Shown one piece after another: positions 40,462 through 50,908 of a stretch of DNA of 64,000 nucleotides (position 1 is its first letter; each line of letters begins with the position of its first letter). The DNA comes from Phycisphaerae bacterium. Its GTDB lineage: Bacteria > Planctomycetota > Phycisphaerae > UBA1845 > CAIVHJ01. Made by a program: the position numbers and the translations under genes. Location of the stretch: contig JAJVHX010000012.1 of NCBI GenBank assembly GCA_022072405.1, positions 87,807-151,806 on the forward strand, read 5' to 3'. The notes beneath the pieces were generated by a model. It was not told where the DNA came from and did no database searches. It was given only the letters and a program-made list of their open reading frames with translations.

Positions 40462-41328
40462 ATGGCCAATTTGATTGATGGTAAATTAATTGCTGAGGAG
40501 ATTCGCCGTAAAGTCCGCCGGCAGACGGCGGAGCTGCGACAGCACGGCTGGTCGGTGAAGCTGGTCTGCCTGATGGTGGGTGAATCGGCGGCGGGGCTGG
40601 TCTATTCCCGGTCGCAGGCCCAGCGTTGCAGTGAGGTGGGAATCGATTACGAACTGGTGATGTTACCCGATGGTGCGTCGCAACAGGAGGTTCACGCGGC
40701 CATCGATCGACTAAACAATGATCCAGCGGTGAACGGCATTATGCTCAATCAGCCGCTTCCGGATCATCTGGTGGCTTCGGAGGTGGAATACTACATCGAC
40801 CCCTTCAAAGATGTGGAGGGGGTCAATCCCGCCAATATCGGTTTTGTCTTCTATGGTCGGCCGATTCTCGCGCCCTGTACAGCGCTGGCCGTGCTCGAAA
40901 TACTGAAATTATCAGGTCAGAAACTGCAGGGGCTGGAGGTGGTCATTGTCGGCCAGGGGACGATCGTCGGCCGGCCGATCACCCTCTTTTTATTGCAGGA
41001 AGAAGCCACCGTCACCGCCTGCAACAAATACACGCGTGAACTGGCCAGCCGCACGCGCGCCGCCGATGTGCTGATCGTGGCCGTCGGCCATCCGGGTCTG
41101 ATCACCGGTGAGATGGTTAAACCGGGAGCCATGATAATTGACGTGGGGATCAACCGGCTTTCCTTGCCGGACGGCTCCTCGCGAACGGTGGGTGATGTCG
41201 ATTTTGATTCGGTGGCACCCGTCGCCGGCCAGCTCACGCCGGTTCCCGGCGGTGTCGGACCGGTGACGGTCGCTATTCTGCTCCGCAACACCATCGAAGC
41301 CGCCCGAAAGCAGGAAAAACGCCATTAG
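40462..41328 (+). CDS. folD: Methylenetetrahydrofolate dehydrogenase/cyclohydrolase
   Basis: Overall FolD pattern incl. LNNDPAVNGIMLNQPLPDHL, FKDVEGVNPANIG, PCTALAVLEIL, VVIVGQGTIVGRPITLFLLQEEATVTACNKYT, VAPVAGQLTPVPGGVGPVTVAIL. Confidence 0.95.
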   Translation: MANLIDGKLIAEEIRRKVRRQTAELRQHGWSVKLVCLMVGESAAGLVYSRSQAQRCSEVGIDYELVMLPDGASQQEVHAAIDRLNNDPAVNGIMLNQPLPDHLVASEVEYYIDPFKDVEGVNPANIGFVFYGRPILAPCTALAVLEILKLSGQKLQGLEVVIVGQGTIVGRPITLFLLQEEATVTACNKYTRELASRTRAADVLIVAVGHPGLITGEMVKPGAMIIDVGINRLSLPDGSSRTVGDVDFDSVAPVAGQLTPVPGGVGPVTVAILLRNTIEAARKQEKRH

Positions 41329-41349
41329 AGCGGATTCGTGTTAATTGTT

Positions 41350-41441
41350 CCGTGGTGTGAGAGTGGAGTGTGCCACGGCTGTACCAGCCGTGGTGGAGGA
41401 CCGATGTCCCGCACGGCTCACATAGCCGTGGCACACCACGG
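41350..41441. repeat. Twin-hairpin palindromic element
   Basis: Outer arms CCGTGGTGTG/CACACCACGG; inner GTGTGCCACGGCT/AGCCGTGGCACAC and CACGGCT/AGCCGTG hairpins. Confidence 0.75.
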
Positions 41442-41551
41442 GGTCTCGATCAGGCGGACCCATAAAAATGAAACCGCTCTTGGGAACTAAAAGCAGAAAA
41501 GTTGAAGTGAATTTCATATCAAGCCTGGCAATATTATTCCGTTTTCTTTTA

Positions 41552-42901
41552 TTAATTTGCAGGCATGCTGGTGGGATCGGGCAGGTATTCGATCAGGTTG
41601 AGCATGCGTTCGGCGTCGGGGTGGTCGGGCTGCATCTGCAACGTCAGTCGATACTGCACCGCTGCTTCCGCTCGCCGGCCGGCTTCATGCAGGGCGTTAC
41701 CCAGCTTGTAATGCAGCTCCACGCGCCGCGGCTCGAGATCCACCGCCCGCTCCAGATAGTCAATATACGGATCCATCGCTCCGCGCAGGCAGTAATATTC
41801 CGCCAGCCGCTGATACACTTCGACCATCTTCGGCCGGTAGCTGCCCGGGTCTTTCTGCACCGCCCGATCAAACTGCGTACCGGCTTCGTCGATCGCCTCG
41901 AGCTGCAGCAGGCTCATCCCGTAGCGATAATGGTAGCCCGCCTGCAACGGCCCCGGCACAACTTCCGCCAACAATTCGTATAGCTCACGGGCCCGGCGAT
42001 AATCTTCCGCCTGATACCAGATATCCGCCTGCAGCAGGTAGGCTTCCGGCTGATGCCAACCCAGTTCAAAGGCCCGCTGCAAATGATAGATCGCACAATT
42101 GCTGCCGCAGACCTGGTAGCGATTCGGTTCGTTGAGTTGCGGTTCGATGACATACCATAATCCCTGGGTCTGTTCCGGTATGGCATCCGTGAGCGGTACA
42201 ACAATGATTTTGCCCACGCCGCGACCGGCCTCATAATAGGCGCGGGCCAACCACCAGTGCAGTTCCGCTTCCTGCGGATGCAGCACCGTGCCTTTCTCCA
42301 GTGTTTCAATGGCTGACGCCGCCGTACCCCGTTTGATCTGCAGTTGGCTGAGGGCCAGATAAACGCTGACCGCCGGTTCGGGGAGTTGCAGCGCCCGTTC
42401 GTAGTACCAGGCTGCGTCGGTCTGCTGGCCGAGTTGTTCATAGGCCTGCGCCAACAGCTCGCAGAAGCGGGATCGGCTGGTCTGATCCGCGCGCAGTTTT
42501 AGCAGTTGGACCATCCCGCTCCAGTCCTGCAGCGCAGCATGTAATTCCGCCTGCTGAATCGCGAGCGGGTCATCCGCCGGCTGTAATTTCGTAGCCCGCT
42601 GCATAGTTGCTAGTGCTGCTGCAGTATCGCCCTGGAGTCGCTGCGCCTCCGCCAGCTCGCTGAGCCATTGGGTATTCTGCGGTTCACTGTCGCTGAGCAG
42701 GGTGAGCATTTGAATCGCCGTGTTGTAATCCTTGGCGGCGATAGCTGACTGGGCGGATTGATGAAGATGATCCTTGCTTTCCTGTGCGTCAGTCACCGCA
42801 CGATTACCAAGCATCATCACTACCCCCAGCAGTAATAAAGAGCGGCGGGCTTTAGCCCGCACGAAGCTACGAAGGGGGAAAATGATATAAGTACTGTTCA
42901 T
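41552..42901 (-). CDS. TPR-repeat protein with N-terminal signal/TM segment
   Basis: Multiple TPR-like units; RRSLLLLGVVMMLGNRAV hydrophobic N-terminus. Confidence 0.8.
   Translation of the reverse strand: MNSTYIIFPLRSFVRAKARRSLLLLGVVMMLGNRAVTDAQESKDHLHQSAQSAIAAKDYNTAIQMLTLLSDSEPQNTQWLSELAEAQRLQGDTAAALATMQRATKLQPADDPLAIQQAELHAALQDWSGMVQLLKLRADQTSRSRFCELLAQAYEQLGQQTDAAWYYERALQLPEPAVSVYLALSQLQIKRGTAASAIETLEKGTVLHPQEAELHWWLARAYYEAGRGVGKIIVVPLTDAIPEQTQGLWYVIEPQLNEPNRYQVCGSNCAIYHLQRAFELGWHQPEAYLLQADIWYQAEDYRRARELYELLAEVVPGPLQAGYHYRYGMSLLQLEAIDEAGTQFDRAVQKDPGSYRPKMVEVYQRLAEYYCLRGAMDPYIDYLERAVDLEPRRVELHYKLGNALHEAGRRAEAAVQYRLTLQMQPDHPDAERMLNLIEYLPDPTSMPAN
42840..42864. repeat. Family A palindromic element inside the TPR CDS
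   Basis: GAGCGGCGGGCTTTAGCCCGCACGA; read in frame as VRAKARRSL. Confidence 0.75.
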
Positions 42902-42907
42902 GAAATT

Positions 42908-43954
42908 TTACTTACCGGCAATCACCCGTCTAATCACGTTCAGGGCCTCATCGATCTGCGCGCCGGTCACATCCAGATGAGTCACCGCCCGCAGGCGCTG
43001 GGCCTTTTCGGTCAGCATCAACACTCCCGACTGTCGCAACCGCTCGCATAAGTCAGCCGCCGATCCCAGCCGTTCCTCGACATCCATAAAGAGAATATTG
43101 GTTTCCACTTCGTCGGGGTTAATGCGCAAACCGGGAATTTCTGCCAGACCCAGTGCCAGTCGCCGGGCATGGGCGTGATCTTCCGCCAGGCGTTCGACGT
43201 GATGATCCAGCGCATAGAGCGCTGCCGCTGCGAGGATGCCCGCCTGCCGCATTCCACCGCCGAACATTTTGCGATACCGATGCGCTGCTTTCATCGCTTC
43301 CCGCGAACCGGCCAGCACCGATCCCACCGGAGCGCCGAGTCCCTTGGAAAAGCACATGCTCACCGTGTCGACATATTGCGTGTAATCCTTGGGTTGGTGG
43401 CCGGCAGCGATGCAGGCGTTGAGCAGTCGCGCGCCATCCAGATGGATTTTCAAATCCGCTGCCCGCGCGGTGCGCGATACATCCGCCAGTTTATCCATCG
43501 ACCAGATCGACCCGCCGCCGCGATTATGCGTGTTTTCAACGATCACCAGCCGGGAGGGTGAGAAATGGGAATTGACCGGCCGGAGCACCGCCTGCACATC
43601 GCTGCCGCTGAACTGCCCGCGCGCCCCCTCCAGAAAACGCGAGCTGACTCCCGACAGCGCTGCCGGGGCGCCCGATTCATAATAGAAGGCGTGGCTGTCG
43701 CGATGGCAGATGACTTCATCACCGTGCTGGGTGTGCAGGCGGATGGCGATCTGATTGGCCATCGTGCCCGACGGGGTGAAAATCGCCGCTTCTTTACCCA
43801 GCAGCGCCGCCGCTCGTTCCTGCAGGGCCAATACGGTGGGATCATCCCCCAGCACGTCATCGCCCACTTCCGCCGCCGCCATCGCCGCGCGCATTGCGGC
43901 GGTCGGTCGGGTTACGGTGTCACTTCGCAAATCCGCCACGATCCGTTGGTTCAT
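42908..43954 (-). CDS. ltaE: Low-specificity L-threonine aldolase
   Basis: [68 protein letters not shown]; start MNQRIV at 43954. Confidence 0.93.
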   Translation of the reverse strand: MNQRIVADLRSDTVTRPTAAMRAAMAAAEVGDDVLGDDPTVLALQERAAALLGKEAAIFTPSGTMANQIAIRLHTQHGDEVICHRDSHAFYYESGAPAALSGVSSRFLEGARGQFSGSDVQAVLRPVNSHFSPSRLVIVENTHNRGGGSIWSMDKLADVSRTARAADLKIHLDGARLLNACIAAGHQPKDYTQYVDTVSMCFSKGLGAPVGSVLAGSREAMKAAHRYRKMFGGGMRQAGILAAAALYALDHHVERLAEDHAHARRLALGLAEIPGLRINPDEVETNILFMDVEERLGSAADLCERLRQSGVLMLTEKAQRLRAVTHLDVTGAQIDEALNVIRRVIAGK

Positions 43955-43997
43955 GCCCGGCTCCTCAACTGAGTGATGGTCATTATTGTAGCACAGA

Positions 43998-45512
43998 TCA
44001 GCGGACGATTCGCCGGTAGAGGCGGGCGAGACCATCCTCATAGAGAAGTTGCCAATCTGGGTCAGCGGCGAGTTTCTGCTGCAGTTCGCGCAGTTCGGCG
44101 CGCGGCAGGATAATCACATCAACCCGATATTTTTCCAGGCGTTGTTTCCAGTTTTCAGCGGCTCGGCCGATCCGAGTGTAATCCTCGAATACCGCATCCG
44201 GAAAAAAATCCAGCCGGCCATCAATGAATACTTTTACTTGCCCACCGGTGACCCAGGTGATGTAAGCTCCCCATTCCACGGTGTTGAACGCCTGACCGGT
44301 GATCGAGTGATTCTGCAGATAGGCGGCGAGTTGGGACGGTTCATCGGCTGGGCGGGTAGCACGTTTGGCAGCGGGTAGCAGTACATTGTATGGCTTGGTC
44401 CAGGGTGTGGAGAAGATGACCAGCCCGCCAAGCAGAGTCGCCAGTATCAGATTCAGGGTCGATGATTCAGTCTTGGCGGCAACGGCTGGACGTTGGGCCA
44501 GGCATTGGGCTGCGGACCAGGCCAGTACAATACCGTACCACATCACCATACGGATCGACCCGCAGCCCAGATATCCGAAGCCCAGCAGCAGCAATATTTC
44601 CGTTAGATGCCTCTGTTGCCACAATCGCCGGATCACGAGCGCGCCGATCAGTAATCCGGCATAAAAAGAAAACCCGGTCAAGCTGGAGAGGTCCGGCGGC
44701 AGCCATTCTTCCACTTGTCGGGCCTGCGATGAACCGCTGACATGGCCCACATAATCGATCAATTTTCCGGTATGCGGAGTGATTGTGCTGCCTATAACAG
44801 CAACTAACGTCATCAAGCCATAGTGCCGTATGCGTGTATCAGTAATCAGCAGTTTTAACAAGGAGCCGCGGGCTTTAGCCCGTGCGGCGCGCAGTTCCCA
44901 TAAAACTCCAACTTGCTGCAGTATGGCTCCAGCCCAGAAAGCACCCGCCAGCACGATGCCCAGCATGAACGCACCATGCATATTGGCCCACAACATCTGC
45001 ACGACGCCGATCGCCGCCACACCCCACCAACGCTTGCTGCGTTCCACCAGCAGCCACAGGTTCTGAATAAAAAAGAACATGGAAAAGACCTGCGGGCGCA
45101 GACCCAGATTTTCAACGCTCATCAGTACCGCGATCCCGGCGGCAGCAGCAGCCCATTTTCGATGGTGGGTGACTCGCCACATCATGCGGACGAGCACCGC
45201 CATCGCACCGGTATAGAACAAAGCCACCAGCATGGTCAGCAGTTCGCGACCACCCCGCATCATTAATTCATAAAACAAAATATCCGCCAGCCAGTTCTGG
45301 TTGAAAATGGTTTGACCGGCGAGGGTGTGAGCAAAGGGATCGGTGGTGAACAGCTCGCCGCTGCGCATCATTTCCCGCCCGCTGTTCAGATGATGCCACA
45401 GATCGAGATGGTGATGGGAACCGGTATTGACCTGCAGATAGACCGCCAGCAGGGGCAGTATCAGCCAGATATGATCTAGCCGGATGCGTCGGAGCCAGTT
45501 GAATTGGGACAT
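43998..45512 (-). CDS. Polytopic membrane protein of unknown function
   Basis: 504 aa, many TM segments, C-terminal [22 protein letters not shown]. Confidence 0.75.
   Translation of the reverse strand: MSQFNWLRRIRLDHIWLILPLLAVYLQVNTGSHHHLDLWHHLNSGREMMRSGELFTTDPFAHTLAGQTIFNQNWLADILFYELMMRGGRELLTMLVALFYTGAMAVLVRMMWRVTHHRKWAAAAAGIAVLMSVENLGLRPQVFSMFFFIQNLWLLVERSKRWWGVAAIGVVQMLWANMHGAFMLGIVLAGAFWAGAILQQVGVLWELRAARAKARGSLLKLLITDTRIRHYGLMTLVAVIGSTITPHTGKLIDYVGHVSGSSQARQVEEWLPPDLSSLTGFSFYAGLLIGALVIRRLWQQRHLTEILLLLGFGYLGCGSIRMVMWYGIVLAWSAAQCLAQRPAVAAKTESSTLNLILATLLGGLVIFSTPWTKPYNVLLPAAKRATRPADEPSQLAAYLQNHSITGQAFNTVEWGAYITWVTGGQVKVFIDGRLDFFPDAVFEDYTRIGRAAENWKQRLEKYRVDVIILPRAELRELQQKLAADPDWQLLYEDGLARLYRRIVR
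44863..44888. repeat. Family A palindromic element inside the membrane-protein CDS
   Basis: GAGCCGCGGGCTTTAGCCCGTGCGGC; read in frame as ARAKARGSL. Confidence 0.8.
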
Positions 45513-45567
45513 GGCCTATATATCGGTCAGACGAGTCGCCAATCACCACAGGAGTGGTCCGGGAGCA

Positions 45568-46122
45568 TCAGCTCAGTCGTGCTCCACGGAAGAGGTAGTC
45601 CATGCCGACCATCGTGGGCAGTTGGCGGGCCCAGTTGAGAGCTTGTTGCGAGTAGGCGGGTTTGATGGAGGCCAATTCACGATACCAGACCAGCTTGACC
45701 AGCCAGATCATGAAAATGCCCACATGCATGCCATATTCGTCGGGCAGTTCCAGTCGGGCGTGGCGGGACCAGAAATGTTCCGGTTCCACCTTGGTCAGTC
45801 GCCGGCCTTTTTCGCTCAATATAAATGCCCGGCCCCACTGGCTTGCGGGACGCAGGTCCAGCATTTTTCCGTCATAGTGAATCTTGAAATGGTGGGCCAT
45901 CGGACAGAGACGATTGGCTCGCGCCAACACGCGATCTTCCGATTCCAGTCGAAAACTGTCCTGGTGATGAATCTGCTGATATACCTCGAAGTCGATCAGA
46001 TCGATGCAGAGGGTGGCGGTATCGTGGATGGGTGAGGGACAGACGGTCGCGACGATGCGTTCGCCCTGGAACACATCAAACTCCGAAGAGGACAGCCGCT
46101 TTGTAACAGCACGGAGCTGCAT
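45568..46122 (-). CDS. Conserved-looking hypothetical protein
   Basis: 184 aa ORF without overlapping alternative; no recognised family. Confidence 0.6.
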   Translation of the reverse strand: MQLRAVTKRLSSSEFDVFQGERIVATVCPSPIHDTATLCIDLIDFEVYQQIHHQDSFRLESEDRVLARANRLCPMAHHFKIHYDGKMLDLRPASQWGRAFILSEKGRRLTKVEPEHFWSRHARLELPDEYGMHVGIFMIWLVKLVWYRELASIKPAYSQQALNWARQLPTMVGMDYLFRGARLS

Positions 46123-46290
46123 GGATTCACATTACAATATGAACCAGCGGCTCACCAGCACCGCTTTAATAAACGAGATCGAACCGTGCTGGAGTCCAAT
46201 CAGCCGCGTGATTAGCGCCATTCAACTGGGTAATCTGCAGAATTTGAGAAAGGCCCGTAAGCTGTATCGCCGCCTGGTAATCTGGAAGAT

Positions 46291-47013
46291 TCAATCTTTG
46301 CTGATCAGCGTGCCGACGGTTTCACCGCGAATGACCCGCAACAGGTTACCTGGTTGCATCAGGTTGAAGACCAGAATCGGCAGGCTGCTCTGCTGGCAGA
46401 GGTCGATGGCGCTCACATCCATCACCTTGAGTCGCTGGTCAATCACCTGATTGTAATTGAGACGGGGATAAAACTGGGCCTGGGGATCGGTTTTCGGATC
46501 GGTGGAATAGACGCCATCCACCTTGGTGGCTTTCATCACCACGTCGACGCCGAGTTCGATACCCCGCAGGGCGGCACACGAATCGGTGGTGACAAATGGA
46601 TTGCCCGTCCCCCCCGCCAGAACCACGATTCGGCCTTTTTCGAGATGGCGGATGGCCCGGCGGCGAATGAATTTTTCGCAGACGCGATCAACCGCCACGG
46701 CGCTCTGCAGCCGGGTGACCATGCCCAGATGTTCCAGCGTATCCTGCACGGCGAGTCCGTTGATCACCGTGCCGAGCATGCCCATGTAGTGGGCGGTGGC
46801 CGCGTGGATCGGGGTCGTTTTGGAGAGCTTTTCGCCGCGGATAAAGTTTCCGCCGCCGACCACCAGGGCGATCTGCACGCCGGTATCGGCAACCTGTTTG
46901 ATCTCCTGGCCGATTTTAGAAAGCTGCTCGCCATCGATGCCAAAACCGCCTTCGCGGCAGAGTCCCTCTCCGCTGATCTTGAGTAATACCCGCTGATATC
47001 TGGATTGACTCAT
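46291..47013 (-). CDS. pyrH: UMP kinase
   Basis: RVLLKISGEGLCREGGFGID, VVGGGNFIRGEKLS, DHYMGMLGT-like ATAHYMGMLGTVINGLAVQDTLE, VLAGGTGNPFVTTDSCAALRGIEL. Confidence 0.97.
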   Translation of the reverse strand: MSQSRYQRVLLKISGEGLCREGGFGIDGEQLSKIGQEIKQVADTGVQIALVVGGGNFIRGEKLSKTTPIHAATAHYMGMLGTVINGLAVQDTLEHLGMVTRLQSAVAVDRVCEKFIRRRAIRHLEKGRIVVLAGGTGNPFVTTDSCAALRGIELGVDVVMKATKVDGVYSTDPKTDPQAQFYPRLNYNQVIDQRLKVMDVSAIDLCQQSSLPILVFNLMQPGNLLRVIRGETVGTLISKD

Positions 47014-47125
47014 GGTCGGCGCAGCTTATCACGAAAATCAAAGGGTGTAAATTCAAACGACCGGCTGGATAACACCAGACGGTCGTGCAGATTTGATAAT
47101 TACTTCGTGGTCATCGGGCGGCCGG

Positions 47126-47941
47126 CTATTTTTTCACGCCCAGTTCAAATTTGAGATAACCGGTCACCGTCATGCCGGCGTCTTTGGCCATCTGCCCGAT
47201 GGTGATTTTATCATCCAGGGCGAAAGGCTGCTCCAGCAGGACGCGCTCGGCATACCACTTGTTCAGTTTACCCTCAACCATTTTTTCGGCGATGTTGGCC
47301 GGTTTGCCTTTGGCTTCTTCCATCATGAAGCTGCGGGCTTCGGCGACGGCCTGGGGGTCTACTGCTTCGCGATTCAAGCCATCGATGGTCTGTTGTGCGG
47401 CAATATGCATGCAGATCTGCTTGGCGACTTCGGGATTCGGCTGGCTGGCGGCCACCACGCTGCCGATTTTGCCATTGTGATGGACGTAGAAGGCGACCCC
47501 ATGCTCGATGGTGGCGACGCGGGCGATGACCAGTTTTTCCTGAAATTTTCCATAGGTCTCGGTGATGATGTCCTTACCGCTGTGGCCATCGGCACCCTTG
47601 GCTTCCAGCACGGCATTGGGATCGCTCAGACGATGCTGCGCCGCAATCGCCGCCAGGGCGTTGGCACTTTTGGCGAATTCCGAATTGGCGGAAACGAAAT
47701 CGGTTTCACAGCGCAGTTCAACCAGTGCGCCGATCAAGCCGTTGACATAAGCGCCGATGCGGCCGTTGGCGGCTTCTTTGTCGGCGCGGGTGTCCAGCTT
47801 GCCGGCATATTTGCGTTTGAGCAGCTCCATGGCTTTGGTTTCATCGCCGCCGGCTTCGACCAGGGCGTTCTTGCAATCCCCCATGCTGACACCGGTTTTA
47901 TCGCGTAGGGCTTTCACCTGCGCTGCGCTGATCGTGGTCAT
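47126..47941 (-). CDS. tsf: Translation elongation factor Ts
   Basis: MTTISAAQVKALRDKTGVSMGDCKNALVEAGGDETKAMELLK; ELRCETDFVSANSEF; start reassigned to 47941. Confidence 0.96.
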   Translation of the reverse strand: MTTISAAQVKALRDKTGVSMGDCKNALVEAGGDETKAMELLKRKYAGKLDTRADKEAANGRIGAYVNGLIGALVELRCETDFVSANSEFAKSANALAAIAAQHRLSDPNAVLEAKGADGHSGKDIITETYGKFQEKLVIARVATIEHGVAFYVHHNGKIGSVVAASQPNPEVAKQICMHIAAQQTIDGLNREAVDPQAVAEARSFMMEEAKGKPANIAEKMVEGKLNKWYAERVLLEQPFALDDKITIGQMAKDAGMTVTGYLKFELGVKK

Positions 47942-48068
47942 CTTCAGGTCATCCTTCCAGAAATTGTGCGGGCGTGATAATCCAGCCCGAGTAAAGGTTC
48001 GATGGTGGCGGCGTTCTGCACCGCTGGGGTAACCGGGCCGCCGGGAATAGGTTCGCCGTAACAACCGC

Positions 48069-48998
48069 TCAACTGGTGCGGCTGGCTTCGACCGGAGTCG
48101 GTACCACTTCGCGGGCCAGAGGCATTTCGCTCTCCGCCGCGCTGCTCATCACTACGGTATGGTCGCCATTAGGACCGGCGCCGGTGGTCATGGAGTCAGC
48201 GGTATCCGCACCCGTGGATTGATCCGCCAATTGCGTAGTCGTCGGACGGCGGGAACGTTTGCGTTGCAGAGCACCGGCAGCACTGGCCGCGGAAGTGGGT
48301 TCACTTTCAGTGGAGCGCGTTCGCTTACCCAGTTCCACCGCTTCAGCCAGCGTCTGGATCACGATTTCGATGGCCCGGATGGCATCGTCATTACCCGGAA
48401 TGGCAATATCCACCAGGTCCGGATCGGAATCCGTGTCGATCAGGCAGATGGTGGGAATATGCAGCTTGCGGGCTTCATGAATGGCGTTTACTTCGTGGCG
48501 GGCGTCGACAATCACCAGCGCTCCGGGCAGCTTCGACATCTTGCGGATACCTTCGAGGTTGCGGAGGATTTTCCGCTTTTCACGCGAGAGTCGTGAGATT
48601 GTTTTCTTGCTTTCTTCGAATAATTGGCCGGTTTCTTCGAGTTTTTCCAGTTCTTCCAGGCGGGAGAGTCGTGAGCGGATGGTGCGGAAGTTGGTCAGCG
48701 TACCGCCCAGCCAGCGTTCGATCACATAATGCATCCCGCATTTATCCGCCGCCGTGCGGATCGCCAGGCGGGCCTGGCGTTTCGTGCCGACAAACAGAAT
48801 ATCCTGTCCCTGCGACACCACCTGGGCGATGAACTTGTTCGCCTGCAGCAGGCCGCGCACGGTCTCTTTGATATTGACAATATGAACCGTATTCCGCTTG
48901 CCCAGGATGTAGGGTTGCATCTTGGGATTCCAGCGGCTGGCCTTATGGCCGAAATGAACTCCGCTTTCGATCAGATCCTTCACCAGCTGCGATGCCAA
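48069..48998 (-). CDS. rpsB: 30S ribosomal protein S2 with long C-terminal extension
   Basis: [34 protein letters not shown] start preceded by GGAGG on the minus strand. Confidence 0.97.
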   Translation of the reverse strand: MASQLVKDLIESGVHFGHKASRWNPKMQPYILGKRNTVHIVNIKETVRGLLQANKFIAQVVSQGQDILFVGTKRQARLAIRTAADKCGMHYVIERWLGGTLTNFRTIRSRLSRLEELEKLEETGQLFEESKKTISRLSREKRKILRNLEGIRKMSKLPGALVIVDARHEVNAIHEARKLHIPTICLIDTDSDPDLVDIAIPGNDDAIRAIEIVIQTLAEAVELGKRTRSTESEPTSAASAAGALQRKRSRRPTTTQLADQSTGADTADSMTTGAGPNGDHTVVMSSAAESEMPLAREVVPTPVEASRTS

Positions 48999-49022
48999 AG
49001 CACACCTCCAGATGTTAATCTA

Positions 49023-49140
49023 CTTCGATCGGTTCAGTAACATCGACGAGTGATCGAAGCCAATGTTGACCCTCGGCCACCCGCATCCCGCTTTTGCAGG
49101 ACACCGCTGGCGCGGTTATGGGTTGACGGTATAACCGTCA
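49023..49140 (-). promoter_or_regulatory. Candidate structured 5' leader of rpsB
   Basis: Hairpins CTTCGATC/GATCGAAG (49023-49059) and TGACGGT-ATA-ACCGTCA (49124-49140) upstream of the rpsB start. Confidence 0.35.
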
Positions 49141-49308
49141 GGGACCCGATGGTCACACCCTGCTCATCGATGCTTAATATACAACAATTCGGATCCCGGT
49201 GGGGTAGGCCCGACCGGTTCAGCGCCGCTCGATCGCCAACTCCGAATCTTTACTTGAGCACAGCCCAGATCATACCATTTAGCAGCCAGAAACGCTATCA
49301 TCTGCTAC

Positions 49309-50511
49309 ATGGTTGACCAGCATTCACCAATGCGTGTTTTTATCAGTGCTGCCGAACCCAGTGCCGATCTGCATGCATCGGCCTTGATCCGGGCCATTCA
49401 TCAATTGGATTGGCGGATCGACTTTTGCGGTATCGCCGGCCCTAAAATGCGTGAAGCCGGCTGCCGTGGCATCTTCGATATGACTGCCCACTCCGCCATG
49501 CTGACCGCTGTCATTCGTCATCTGCATCATGGCATAAAAATGTTACTATCGTCATATCAAGAGCTTAAGTCAAAAAAATATCATGCCGCTGTTGTAGTTG
49601 ATTCGCCGATTTTGAATATCTGGATTGCCGGTATCGCTAAACACTTTGGAGTAAATACTTTATATTACATTGCCCCACAGCGGTGGGCTTGGTCCGGTAG
49701 CGTAAGCATATCGCTGCTAAAAGCTTGGGTAGAACGTATCGCCTGCATCTGGCCTTTCGAGGAACCCTATTATCGGTCCTATGGCATGGTGGCCAATTAT
49801 GTGGGGCATCCGCTATTTGCACAGCTGGCTCAACGTGAACCGGAGCAGATTGTTATCGAGCGACTGAAGTCGAAGGGTTGGCCGGTCATTGCTATTTTCC
49901 CGGGTTCACGTCGTCATGTCGCCCAGGAAAATTTTCCCGCCCAGCTGAAAATCTGCGGCAAGTTATCCCTGCGTTTTCCGGAATTGCGGGTTCTGGTGTC
50001 CATCGCCAATAACCAGGTACGGGAAGTGGTGGAACAGGTTTTACGACAGACCCCTGCACCCGTGGAGTTGCTGGAAAATCAGAATCCGGAAATTCTGCGC
50101 GCGGCGGATCTGGCTCTGGTGGTTTCCGGCACCGCCACGCTGGAGGTAGCTTTTCACCGCACGCCGATGATCGTGATGTATAACGCCACCCGGTTGTATC
50201 AACTGATCCGCTGGATCATCAATGTGCGATATTTTTCCCTACCGAATATTCTGGCGGGTCGAGAGCTGGTGCCCGAATTCATGCCCTATTACCGCTCGAT
50301 CCGGCCGATTGTTCAGCGGGCCACTGAATTGCTCGATGACCCGCTCGCCAGGTCGCGCATGTCGGATGATCTGGGCCGCCTGGTTGAGCCGTTCGTCAGT
50401 ACCAGCGCCAGCGAAAACACCGCCAAGTTACTGATTGATATGCTGGAGAATGCTCGTGGACTGAATGCGGTCGATATGACCGCATCAGTGACGGTCGGTT
50501 CCGTTGCTTGA
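49309..50511 (+). CDS. lpxB: Lipid-A-disaccharide synthase
   Basis: VFISAAEPSADLHASALIRAI, YYIAPQRWAW, FPGSRRHV, SGTATLEVAFHRTPMIVMY. Confidence 0.93.
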   Translation: MVDQHSPMRVFISAAEPSADLHASALIRAIHQLDWRIDFCGIAGPKMREAGCRGIFDMTAHSAMLTAVIRHLHHGIKMLLSSYQELKSKKYHAAVVVDSPILNIWIAGIAKHFGVNTLYYIAPQRWAWSGSVSISLLKAWVERIACIWPFEEPYYRSYGMVANYVGHPLFAQLAQREPEQIVIERLKSKGWPVIAIFPGSRRHVAQENFPAQLKICGKLSLRFPELRVLVSIANNQVREVVEQVLRQTPAPVELLENQNPEILRAADLALVVSGTATLEVAFHRTPMIVMYNATRLYQLIRWIINVRYFSLPNILAGRELVPEFMPYYRSIRPIVQRATELLDDPLARSRMSDDLGRLVEPFVSTSASENTAKLLIDMLENARGLNAVDMTASVTVGSVA

Positions 50512-50908
50512 GTTGTCGGTAATGATTTATTCTGACGCCCACTCTGCATGAAATGACTTCTAATATTCAGCATTTTGGACGACAAATGCTGCCTCCTGCT
50601 CATTTCTGCTTTGATATTTCGGTGTAAGTGGTCCTACAATCAGTTTTTGTATGGCAGGTGTGATTATTCATTCCCGCTGGTGCTCAATTTTATCACTGAT
50701 TAATTAAATAGAACTTCACGGGGGCAATAATCACCTGTATAGGAGTGAGGCAATCGTCGGTTTGATCGATTTATTGACGGGCTGGTAAATCAGTTGGAAT
50801 AATTAGGCATCAGTTCACGGGGTTTGCCGGAAGCTGACGGAACAGTACGGGGCTTGGATATCCAGCCGGGTATCCCATTTGTTAATCAGATGTGATGGGA
50901 GAGTGGTC

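Noticed and set aside
46004-46450. 148-aa plus-strand ORF
   Set aside because: Overlaps two minus-strand genes (hypothetical and pyrH) and lacks coherent protein features.
47093-47908. 271-aa plus-strand ORF opposite tsf
   Set aside because: Phe/Gly/Asp-rich reverse-frame artefact over tsf.
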